A DNA stretch of 8,668 bases from Rickettsiales bacterium. GTDB lineage: Bacteria > Pseudomonadota > Alphaproteobacteria > Rickettsiales > UBA1997. The notes below the pieces were generated by a model. The model was not told the DNA's origin. It made no database searches and was given only the letters and a program-made list of their open reading frames with translations. Location of the stretch: the NCBI GenBank assembly GCA_947455845.1, contig CANGQE010000044.1, positions 1 to 8,668 of the forward strand, written 5' to 3'. Within the stretch, counting starts at the first letter, position 1. Every line of letters begins with the position of its first letter. This document shows, piece after piece, positions 1 to 5,414 of the stretch. A program made the translations under genes and the position numbers.

Positions 1-874
1 CGCGCAATACTTCGGCTAAAAGCATGATGTCGCCCGAATTGATTTTTGTTTCGTACTCTTGAGCGCGACGGCTCCACATCCCTTTCAATTTTTTTACACC
101 ACTTCTAAGCGTAATAAAAACTTCATCCATTTGAACTTTAGAAACCAAGTGACGCAAACCGATTTTTTCGGCGCTATTCATTGGAATTTTAATGGTCAGT
201 TTTTCTTTTTCGAAATACATTAAATAGCAGCTAAAATCTTGTCCCATTACTGACATTTTTTCAATGTCGGCAATTTTACCCAAACCGTGAGAAGGGTAAA
301 TGGCGTGATCGCCAACTTTAAAAGTTGGTTTAGCGCGGCCTTCACTTTTTCTAGCAACAATAGTTTTGTGCAAAGCTTCGCTTTTATGTTCAGCGACGGG
401 CGCCTCAACTTTCTTTTCGTTATTTTTAGTGGATAAAATAGATTTGGATAGATCCTTAGTTTGTTGGGCAGTGCGGGGTTGAATGTCGGGTTTCTTAGGA
501 GCTTTAGATGATTTTCTGGTCTTTTTTACCGGAAGTGCTTTGACGGGTTTTTGGTTTTTTGCCGGTTTTTGAATCTTTTTAGCAACTGCTTTAGGAGCTA
601 CTTTTTTAACTGGTTTTTTTGCTATTTTCGGAGCAACTTTCTTAGCTACTTTAGGAGCTACTTTTTTAGTTTTAACTTTTGCTGCTTTTAGTTTTGAAGG
701 TTTAACTACCGGCTTTTTTACTAATGTTTTTTTAACCAACTTTTGCGTGGTTTTTTTGGCAGGTAATTTTTTTACCGCAGTTTTTTTAACAACTTTTGCC
801 GGTTGTTTTTTAACAATTTTTTTAGCAACTTTCTTTGGAGCTTTTTTTAGTGCTTTGGCTTTTTTGGTAGACAT
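1..874 (-). CDS. carD: CarD/CdnL-family RNA polymerase-binding regulator with histone-H1-like N-terminal tail (partial, 3' end outside window)
   Basis: The ORF starts at an ATG (complement 874-872) and stays open for 291 codons to the left edge, so the C-terminus is missing. Residues 185-291 match the CarD/CdnL/TRCF fold: FKVGDHAIYPSHGLGKI opens the RNAP-interacting domain, and GMWSRRAQEYE (266-275) carries the conserved Trp (W267) that in characterised CarD proteins wedges into the promoter bubble near -12. The family binds the RNAP beta subunit and stabilises open complexes, notably at rRNA promoters. Residues 1-129 are unlike ordinary CdnL: about 51 of the first 128 residues are Lys, the rest mostly Ala, Val, Pro and Thr, with no Asp or Glu before D130. 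VAPK/VAKK units recur, giving a histone-H1-like tail. Residues 130-184 form a mixed-charge linker. I infer that the tail binds DNA. No clear Shine-Dalgarno is seen. Family assignment is firm; the role of the tail is not established. Confidence 0.93.
   Translation of the reverse strand, partial: MSTKKAKALKKAPKKVAKKIVKKQPAKVVKKTAVKKLPAKKTTQKLVKKTLVKKPVVKPSKLKAAKVKTKKVAPKVAKKVAPKIAKKPVKKVAPKAVAKKIQKPAKNQKPVKALPVKKTRKSSKAPKKPDIQPRTAQQTKDLSKSILSTKNNEKKVEAPVAEHKSEALHKTIVARKSEGRAKPTFKVGDHAIYPSHGLGKIADIEKMSVMGQDFSCYLMYFEKEKLTIKIPMNSAEKIGLRHLVSKVQMDEVFITLRSGVKKLKGMWSRRAQEYETKINSGDIMLLAEVLR
589..668. repeat. Direct repeat inside the carD tail coding sequence
   Basis: The 20-nt string at 589-608 recurs exactly at 649-668, that is 60 bp or 20 codons apart. 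It encodes the KKVAPK unit of the lysine-rich tail. In-frame duplication by slippage would explain how the tail grew and suggests its length may vary between strains. Confidence 0.75.
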
Positions 875-913
875 AAATTTGCCATTGGTTGAGGTTGGAA
901 GGGTAGGGTTATC

Positions 914-1025
914 GAGTTTGCAATAGATCCTGAAACAAGTTCAGGATGACGCCGAGGGTGATGAGGGGTGACCTTCATCAAAGACTCCGTCATCCTGAAC
1001 TTGTTTCAGGATCTATTGCAAACTC
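914..1025. repeat. Extragenic inverted repeat, family A (37-bp perfect arms)
   Basis: Arms 914-950 and 989-1025 are exact reverse complements (37 bp) around a 38-nt spacer. Each arm also contains a smaller hairpin: ATCCTGAA and TTCAGGAT around ACAAG. The core is the same as in the copy at 2581-2661. It lies in the divergent spacer between carD and the M23 peptidase gene, upstream of both. I recall this core sequence as a dispersed repeat in alphaproteobacterial genomes. It resembles REP/BIME or palindromic-element repeats, and no associated REP transposase (RAYT) is in the window. Confidence 0.9.
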
Positions 1026-1186
1026 TCACACGAACCCACACAATACCTAGTTTTTACCTTCAAGCAAGAATTTTTTTTAAAAAAAATATTCTCATTTAAA
1101 AAAGCCTAAATAACCTGATGGCTTATTCTAATCGCTAAACTTTGCAGGCGTAAGCGCCAAGCCAATTCTAAATTCCCCACAAATTT
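1026..1186. other. AT-rich leader between repeat A and the M23 peptidase gene
   Basis: This 160-base stretch contains an AT-rich near-palindrome around 1067-1093 (AGAA, eight T, nine A, TATTCT) and a small GGCG/CGCC hairpin near 1147-1158. The promoter of the peptidase gene must lie here or in the repeat, but no convincing -35/-10 pair can be named. No ORF of note is present. Confidence 0.4.
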
Positions 1187-2578
1187 TTGAAAAATATCCT
1201 TAAAAGACTTAAAAAACTCGATAGGTTTAAGACCCTATCCACGATTGATGACATCATTGAGCATCGTCTTTTTAAGCCAATTGTTATTTCTATAATTGCA
1301 ATTTTCCTTTCGGTAAAAGGTTTTGAACGCGCTCAAAGCTTGATTGTAGACTATCGTGAAGCCTCAATCCAAAAACAAAAAACCACTCCCATTAAAATTA
1401 GTGTTTCCGGTAAAGGAGATTTTGATATTGATGAAGAGCGTATTGTTGATCACCGCGTTAAATCGGGTGATACGATGTTGAAAATTTTGGTAGATGTTGG
1501 TGCTGATGAGAAAGATGTTTTTACAATTCTTACCGCCATGAAAAAAGTTTTTAACCCAAAAGCCATTACTACCGGCGACCGCATTACCATAAAATATAAA
1601 GTTAAAATTAGTTACGATTCAAAGCAGCTTGAAAATGACGGCAGTGCAGATCGTAAGGCTATTATTAACAGCGTAGAAATTGCTCCTTCGCCCGAACAGC
1701 AAATTGTAGTTTCGCGCAAGGAAGGGGGCGAATATGACGCTCGCGAAGTGCAAATTAAGTTGCTGCGTTATGTTTCGCGATATTTCGGAACTTTAAAAAA
1801 TGGTCTTTTTGTTGACGGTGTTGAGGCCGGTATTTCTCCAACCTCAATGATGAACATGATTAACCTCTACAGCTACGATGTTGACTTTCAGCGTGACATT
1901 AGAGGTGGTGATAAATTTGAAATGTTAGTCGAAAGTTTTTACAGCGAAGACGGCAAAAAAATTAAAGACGGCAACGTATTATTCTCGTCCCTTACTTTGC
2001 AAAATAGGAAGATCGACATCTACATGCACAAGGTTGACGGCAAGATTGAATATTTTGATTCCAAGGGAAATAGCGTACGTAAATCTTTACTTAGAACCCC
2101 AATTAACGGTGCGCGCGTTTCATCAAGTTTCGGCATGAGACGTCACCCGATTTTAGGTTACTCTAAAATGCACAAAGGCACTGACTTTGCTGCTTCAACC
2201 GGCACACCAATTTTAGCGGCTGGTAGTGGTACTATTACTTATTTCGGAGTTAAAGGTGGCTACGGTAATTTTGTTCAAATCAAACATACGGCAGATTACT
2301 CAACTGCCTACGGTCACGCCAGCAGATTCAATAAAAAATTCCGCGTCGGAGCGCAAGTTAAGCAAGGTGATGTTATAGCTTATGTTGGTACAACTGGGCG
2401 CTCAACTGGGCCGCATCTGCATTTTGAATTGCTTTACAAAGGCACACAAATCAATCCGGCTAAAGTTAAAACGACATCAGGTCTAAGACTTTCAGGAAAA
2501 GAATTGGCGCGCTTCGAAGCGGATAAGTCTGAGATTGATAAATATCGTAAGAATATTCCGAATCAGATTAAGAAATAG
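1187..2578 (+). CDS. M23-family peptidoglycan DD-endopeptidase, MepM/Csd3-like, membrane-anchored
   Basis: The product has 463 residues. A short basic cytoplasmic segment is followed by one hydrophobic segment (about 31-46, PIVISIIAIFLSVKGF), so the bulk should be periplasmic. Residues 87-140 look like a LysM/OapA-like region (HRVKSGDTMLKIL), and 200-300 like the Csd3/MepM second N-terminal domain. The C-terminal LytM domain spans about 305-427 and has all zinc and catalytic motifs: H329 and D333 (HKGTD), H377 (YGH), H410 and H412 (HLH). Known members cut crosslinks in murein to allow growth. The start is TTG; an in-frame stop lies six codons upstream (1169-1171), and no ATG occurs in frame until residue 97, beyond the membrane segment, so TTG at 1187 is the best choice despite a poor ribosome binding site. 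Family repeats flank the gene on both sides. mepM would be the nearest symbol, but orthology is not proven. Confidence 0.92.
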   Translation: MKNILKRLKKLDRFKTLSTIDDIIEHRLFKPIVISIIAIFLSVKGFERAQSLIVDYREASIQKQKTTPIKISVSGKGDFDIDEERIVDHRVKSGDTMLKILVDVGADEKDVFTILTAMKKVFNPKAITTGDRITIKYKVKISYDSKQLENDGSADRKAIINSVEIAPSPEQQIVVSRKEGGEYDAREVQIKLLRYVSRYFGTLKNGLFVDGVEAGISPTSMMNMINLYSYDVDFQRDIRGGDKFEMLVESFYSEDGKKIKDGNVLFSSLTLQNRKIDIYMHKVDGKIEYFDSKGNSVRKSLLRTPINGARVSSSFGMRRHPILGYSKMHKGTDFAASTGTPILAAGSGTITYFGVKGGYGNFVQIKHTADYSTAYGHASRFNKKFRVGAQVKQGDVIAYVGTTGRSTGPHLHFELLYKGTQINPAKVKTTSGLRLSGKELARFEADKSEIDKYRKNIPNQIKK

Positions 2579-2580
2579 GG

Positions 2581-2661
2581 GATAGATCCTGAAACAAGTT
2601 CAGGATGACGGCGAGAAGATTCTAAAGTTACTGTCATCCTGAACTTGTTTCAGGATCTATC
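2581..2661. repeat. Extragenic inverted repeat, family A (29-bp perfect arms)
   Basis: Arms 2581-2609 and 2633-2661 are exact reverse complements with a 23-nt spacer. The arm core is identical to that of the repeat at 914-1025 and again contains the nested ATCCTGAA/TTCAGGAT hairpin. It begins two bases after the stop codon of the M23 peptidase gene and ends about 40 bp before the glycosyltransferase start. The transcript could fold into a long stem here and limit read-through or protect the upstream mRNA; no U-run follows, so it is not a classical intrinsic terminator. Confidence 0.9.
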
Positions 2662-2702
2662 GCAAAGAACAATCAAAAATAATCGTCCTTAAAAATAAAA
2701 AA

Positions 2703-3791
2703 ATGAAACTAATCAACCTTCTCTTCAATTACAAAAAATCATCCAACGATAAAAAGATTTTGGGTGTAGAAAGATGCTTCATCGATTACGCCAAATTTTT
2801 AATTTTAAATGGTAACGAAGTTCTTTCGATCACCAAGCCTGACATGGTTTACAAGGATGAAGTTAAAAAAACCGGCTCCCAATTTTACGAGCTTTCAGCC
2901 TTCGGTCAGGCTGATATTATCTCGATGTTTCGATTAGCGCGTGTATTCAACACTTTCAAAGCTGACGCCATAATTTGCCATTCCGGCAGAGCGATGTTTT
3001 TTGCTCGCGTTGCCCGTTTTTTATGCCGCAGTAAAGCTCCGATCATTGCAATTGATCACGGCATTAACCCGAAAAAATTTCTTAAAGCCGATTATGTTTT
3101 AACCGTAAACTCTTTTTTCAGCAAAGAATTGGTTAAGGCCGGAAAATCACCCGAAAGCGCTTTTGTAATTCCGAACATGATTGAAGTTCCGCAAGATTTT
3201 GTTGCTCTCACTAAAAAGCCATTTCGCAAGCCATTAAAACTCGGATCTTTGGGACGACTTTATCCTGAAAAATATTTCGACAAAGTTCTGCGCGCCATGG
3301 CAGTCTTGCGCAATCGAGGTATTGATTGTGAATATGTAATTGGCGGAGTTGGTCCAATGGAGCAACCTCTTAATGATTTGGCAAAAGATTTAGGCTTAGA
3401 AAAAAAGTTTAAAATTTTAGGCTGGACTGAAAATAAAAGAGAGTTTTTTGATGCCATTGATATTTTTCTGCTGCCATCTTACGGCGAAACTTTTGGAATT
3501 GTTTTGCTGGAAGCAATGATCTACTCAACCCCAATTATCACCAGCAATTCTTGGGGTCCAGACGAGGTAATTGATGAGGGAATTAACGGCTTAAAAGTTT
3601 CTAAAGATGACGACAAATTAATGCCAGAATTGTTAGCAGATGCGATTGAAAGATTGATGGATGATGAAAATTTGGCTAGGAAATTAGCGGTAAAAGCTAA
3701 GGAAAAATTCTTTGAAAATTACACTGCAGAAAAAGTTGGGGCGAAATTGAATCAGATCGTGACTACAATTGTTGAAAGAGAAAAAAAATAA
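2703..3791 (+). CDS. GT4-type glycosyltransferase (GT-B fold)
   Basis: The product has 362 residues and no signal peptide, so it is a cytosolic or membrane-associated sugar transferase. The N-terminal acceptor domain (about 1-170) has the glycine-containing VERCFIDYAKFLILNGNEV helix typical of GT4 enzymes. The C-terminal nucleotide-sugar domain (about 178-345) shows GSLGRLYPEK, an IGGVGP strand, FLLPSYGETFGIVLLEAM with the E262-x7-E270 pair, and SNSWGPDEVI. Enzymes of this kind build lipopolysaccharide core, O-antigen or other glycolipids; donor and acceptor cannot be read from sequence. The ATG at 2703 follows an A-rich leader without a clear Shine-Dalgarno. The gene stands alone between a family A repeat and a family B repeat, not in a visible glycan cluster. 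Confidence 0.88.
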   Translation: MKLINLLFNYKKSSNDKKILGVERCFIDYAKFLILNGNEVLSITKPDMVYKDEVKKTGSQFYELSAFGQADIISMFRLARVFNTFKADAIICHSGRAMFFARVARFLCRSKAPIIAIDHGINPKKFLKADYVLTVNSFFSKELVKAGKSPESAFVIPNMIEVPQDFVALTKKPFRKPLKLGSLGRLYPEKYFDKVLRAMAVLRNRGIDCEYVIGGVGPMEQPLNDLAKDLGLEKKFKILGWTENKREFFDAIDIFLLPSYGETFGIVLLEAMIYSTPIITSNSWGPDEVIDEGINGLKVSKDDDKLMPELLADAIERLMDDENLARKLAVKAKEKFFENYTAEKVGAKLNQIVTTIVEREKK

Positions 3792-3803
3792 CAATTTCTC
3801 GCT

Positions 3804-3894
3804 GGTCGAGCGGAGTCGAGACTACCTTGAGATTCCTGCTGCCGATACTGAAACTAGATAGTGAAACTCTAGATGCTCTCGAATCCGCTTGACC
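3804..3894. repeat. Extragenic inverted repeat, family B (imperfect), followed by a T-run
   Basis: GGTCGAGCGGAGTCGAGA at 3804-3821 pairs with 3877-3894 with 2 mismatches in 18, across a 55-nt spacer. The left arm is part of a 23-nt string (3800-3822) repeated exactly at 8575-8597. It lies 12 bp after the glycosyltransferase stop. A run of six T (3901-3906) follows the right arm after a few bases, so it may work as the glycosyltransferase terminator. The decayed right arm suggests an older copy than the one at 8579-8668. Confidence 0.75.
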
Positions 3895-4090
3895 AAAGGG
3901 TTTTTTAAAAATTGAAGAGATTATTTCTGGAGCAGTAATAAGTATTTGTTGTCAAATCAGCCTAACCATTGCCATAGTCTATTCTAAGCTAGAATAGACT
4001 ATGGCTCGGGAGCCATTTACATATTTACAACTTCCTATTTGCGTGTCTAAAACAAAGCTTAAATCTGAGAAGCGTAAAGAAATCAATATC
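3895..4090. other. Gene-free spacer with palindrome
   Basis: No coding sequence is recognisable. Apart from the palindrome at 3971-4005 and its overlapping small hairpin, this AT-rich stretch runs from the family B repeat to the left end of the transposon derivative. Short open frames on the minus strand are not similar to anything I recognise. Confidence 0.5.
3971..4016. repeat. Perfect 16-bp-arm palindrome overlapping a second small hairpin
   Basis: 3971-3986 and 3990-4005 are exact reverse complements around the 3-nt loop AGC. The right arm overlaps a second possible hairpin, ATGGCT (4001-4006), loop CGGG, AGCCAT (4011-4016), so the two structures exclude each other. No U-run follows on the plus strand. 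The role is unknown: a transcription barrier, a remnant of an insertion-sequence end, or a miniature element. Confidence 0.7.
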
Positions 4091-4233
4091 GAGCCTATCG
4101 CAAATCTAACTTCCTAAAAAATCCAGCCTAAAAAATCCGTTTCAGAATTTTTAGAAATTTTTTGTTCTGATTTTTTTGGAATTTGTGTAATTTTATGAGT
4201 TTTGATTTGTGGTTTGGATGCAACTATTCATTG

Positions 4234-4658
4234 TCACGCAGTGATTGGCTGATGGTCTTGGTGGAATTGTCGGCTTAAAACCACCAATCTTTTGAAGTTA
4301 AAAGTAATCGCCTGCATGAAGGCGGAGAACTGATTTTTGGCGATTCCGCGATACCTGACTCTTTTGTTTTGTTTAGAAAAAACATTAGGCCGAATTGGCA
4401 GAACCATTTAGCTGAGGCGTTCTCAGCGATAAATCTTTCCAACTCACGATCACTCAAATCTTCAAGAAACTGCAACAACAAGCACAAAAAGATGCGGAAG
4501 ATTCCGTAGCCTTTGTAATCAGAATCAGCTTCAAGCTTCTCTAACTCCAATCGCACCAAATCCAAATTCCACAAATTTAAAAACTTGCGGTAAATGTGGC
4601 CGGAGGAAACTAAGTCCTCCAAACAAACCATTTCAATTTGTTTTGGCTCGAATGACAT
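4234..4658 (-). pseudogene. IS5/IS1182-type transposase (DUF772), middle deleted and frameshifted
   Basis: From the ATG at 4658, residues 1-91 match the DUF772 N-terminal domain of IS5/IS1182-type transposases: a VSSGHIYRKF segment, then FLEDLSDRELERFIAENASAKWFCQFGL. After L91 (about 4386) the similarity stops. In another frame, from about 4377 to the TGA at 4236-4234, the DNA encodes the typical C-terminus of the same family: KRVRYRGIAKNQ, then AITFNFKRLVVL. The catalytic DDE core of roughly 200 or more residues is thus missing, and the two ends are joined out of frame at an A/T-rich junction. In the start frame the ORF ends at 4275. The protein cannot be an active transposase. Confidence 0.8.
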
Positions 4659-4666
4659 GTAAATTT

Positions 4667-4721
4667 CTCTCAGATTCTTGTTAAAAAGTCGACTAATTTG
4701 CAGGGGAAAACAAGCTGAGAG
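4667..4721. repeat. Imperfect inverted repeat upstream of the transposase remnant
   Basis: CTCTCAG (4667-4673) plus CTTGTT (4677-4682) pairs with AACAAG (4709-4714) plus CTGAGAG (4715-4721): 13 base pairs with a 3-nt bulge and a 26-nt loop. It begins nine bases upstream of the transposase ATG on the minus strand, in the leader, where such stems can limit transposase expression. This is an inference from position only. Confidence 0.5.
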
Positions 4722-4749
4722 GACTAGAAAACACTAGCTAAAGCTACCA

Positions 4750-4893
4750 TTAATAACAAGGAAATAATTTAGAAAAGTAAGGGGATTTTAGAGGGGATTG
4801 AGGGGTTGGGTTTGCGACAGTCTCATTTTCTGAAACGCGAGCAACGATTTCTTTTTTCTGAACTTCACTAAGGGCTGGATGACCCTTTGGCAT
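4750..4893 (-). pseudogene. 5' stub of an OrfA-like (HTH) transposase reading frame, interrupted at codon 24
   Basis: On the minus strand GGAG (4902-4899) stands 5 bases before ATG (4893-4891), a good Shine-Dalgarno. The frame begins MPKGHPALSEVQKKEIVARV, resembling the first helix of IS3-type OrfA or related HTH transposase subunits. Codon 24 (GAG, 4824-4822) coincides with the outer end of the 4091-4824 element, and the remaining frame runs through its terminal repeat to a stop at 4750. The simplest reading is an OrfA gene broken by insertion. ENETVA across the border also fits an OrfA pattern, so the exact break point is uncertain. Confidence 0.5.
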
Positions 4894-4904
4894 AATTTCT
4901 CCTT

Positions 4905-4965
4905 AAATTGATGGTTTAAAATTATCCAACTGAAACAAAAACGTCAGCTGGATTTACATCAATTT
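4905..4965. repeat. Inverted repeat between two insertion-sequence remnants
   Basis: AAATTGATG (4905-4913) with ATCCAACTGA (4924-4933) is mirrored by TCAGCTGGAT (4944-4953) with CATCAATTT (4957-4965); only one mismatch occurs in the paired blocks. The OrfA-like stub reads away to the left and the OrfB fragment away to the right, so this looks like two inverted copies of one insertion-sequence end meeting head-to-head. Confidence 0.6.
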
Positions 4966-5303
4966 GGGGAGGGAGAAAGTGTCAAAAATTTGGGGTGCAG
5001 TGCAGTTGGAATTTTGGCGTGAGGCATATTCGCAGCTCGTCACTGAAGCTCTCAGGGTTGCGCTTAGCAGAAGAAGCAAGCCTCCGGAGATCTTTCATTC
5101 CGACCGAGGCAGTGAGTATCGTAGCAAGGATTTGAACGAGATTTTAATCGCAAAAAATATTCGGTCGGGCCTCAATGAGCGCTAAAAGCAGCTCTTGGCA
5201 GAATTGCAAGCAAGAATCTTTTTACCAAAAGTTTAAGCTCGAGCTTGGTCATCCTAATATTTACGAAACTAAAATGGGCCTCTGGGATAGACGGAGTTTG
5301 TAA
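4964..5303 (+). pseudogene. IS3-family OrfB (rve/DDE integrase) fragment with a frameshift
   Basis: An open frame from TTG 4964 to the stop at 5185 shows OrfB similarity from about 5033: LVTEALRVALSRRSKP, then IFHSDRGSEYRSKDLNEIL containing the second catalytic Asp (about 5102-5104). Near 5170 the similarity moves to another frame: MSAKSSSWQNCKQESFYQKF from 5175, carrying the catalytic Glu of KQESF, then KLELGHPNIYETK. That frame stops at 5301-5303. The first catalytic Asp, the N-terminal half and the extreme C-terminus are absent, and residues before about 5033 are not family-like. This is a dead 5'- and 3'-truncated remnant, apparently unrelated in orientation to the OrfA-like stub to its left. 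Confidence 0.8.
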
Positions 5304-5312
5304 CTTAAGTCC

Positions 5313-5356
5313 ACATGTTTGCATCAAAGCCCATGCTTTAGGTTTGATACAAATGT
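5313..5356. repeat. Bulged inverted repeat between IS3 remnant and fabH
   Basis: ACATGTTTGCATCAAA (5313-5328) pairs with TTTGATACAAATGT (5343-5356) with a 2-nt bulge and one G-U-type mismatch. A nested AAAGC/GCTTT lies in its loop. Together with the next hairpin it fills the gap downstream of fabH. Confidence 0.55.
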
Positions 5357-5357
5357 A

Positions 5358-5382
5358 GGCTCGGGTTTACAAAACTCGAGCC
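5358..5382 (-). terminator. Hairpin downstream of fabH, possible 3' end of the rpmF-plsX-fabH transcript
   Basis: GGCTCGGGTTT (5358-5368) and AAACTCGAGCC (5372-5382) form an 11-bp stem with one G/T position and a 3-nt loop, 32 bp past the fabH stop. No U-run follows in the fabH direction, so it is not a canonical intrinsic terminator. It could equally be an end of the neighbouring insertion-sequence remnant. Confidence 0.35.
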
Positions 5383-5414
5383 GCATCGGGAAGAGCAGCG
5401 GGTGTGGAGCTTGG

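Larger units (their letters stand above)
4091..4824. mobile_element. Non-autonomous IS5/IS1182-like element with an internally deleted transposase
   Basis: Ends 4091-4110 and the complement of 4805-4824 agree at 16 of 20 positions (GAGCCTATCGCAAATCTAAC against GAGACTGTCGCAAACCCAAC), giving plausible terminal inverted repeats of a 734-bp element. The transposase remnant lies inside on the minus strand. An inner imperfect stem (4667-4682 with 4709-4721) sits just upstream of its start. No target-site duplication is visible at these exact borders, so the element is old, rearranged, or its borders are slightly off. It appears inserted in an OrfA-like reading frame (4750-4893). Confidence 0.55.

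Noticed and set aside
914..1025. CRISPR array or attachment site
   Set aside because: There are only two arms in inverted orientation and no regularly spaced direct repeats; no cas or integrase gene is nearby.
3260..3457. Minus-strand 65-codon open frame
   Set aside because: It lies wholly inside the glycosyltransferase gene, antisense to the well-conserved donor-binding domain, and has no recognisable product.
3971..4005. tRNA gene or intrinsic terminator
   Set aside because: No cloverleaf or T-loop sequence, and no T-run directly after the stem on the plus strand.
4243..4255. 13-nt string GATTGGCTGATGG also found at 6621-6633 in plsX
   Set aside because: Too short, and one copy is within conserved plsX coding sequence; best explained by chance.
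4905..4965. IS3-type circle junction (abutted left and right ends)
   Set aside because: Both flanking remnants read away from the junction, which fits two 5' ends rather than a right end joined to a left end, and the gap between arms is longer than the 3-4 bp typical of such junctions.
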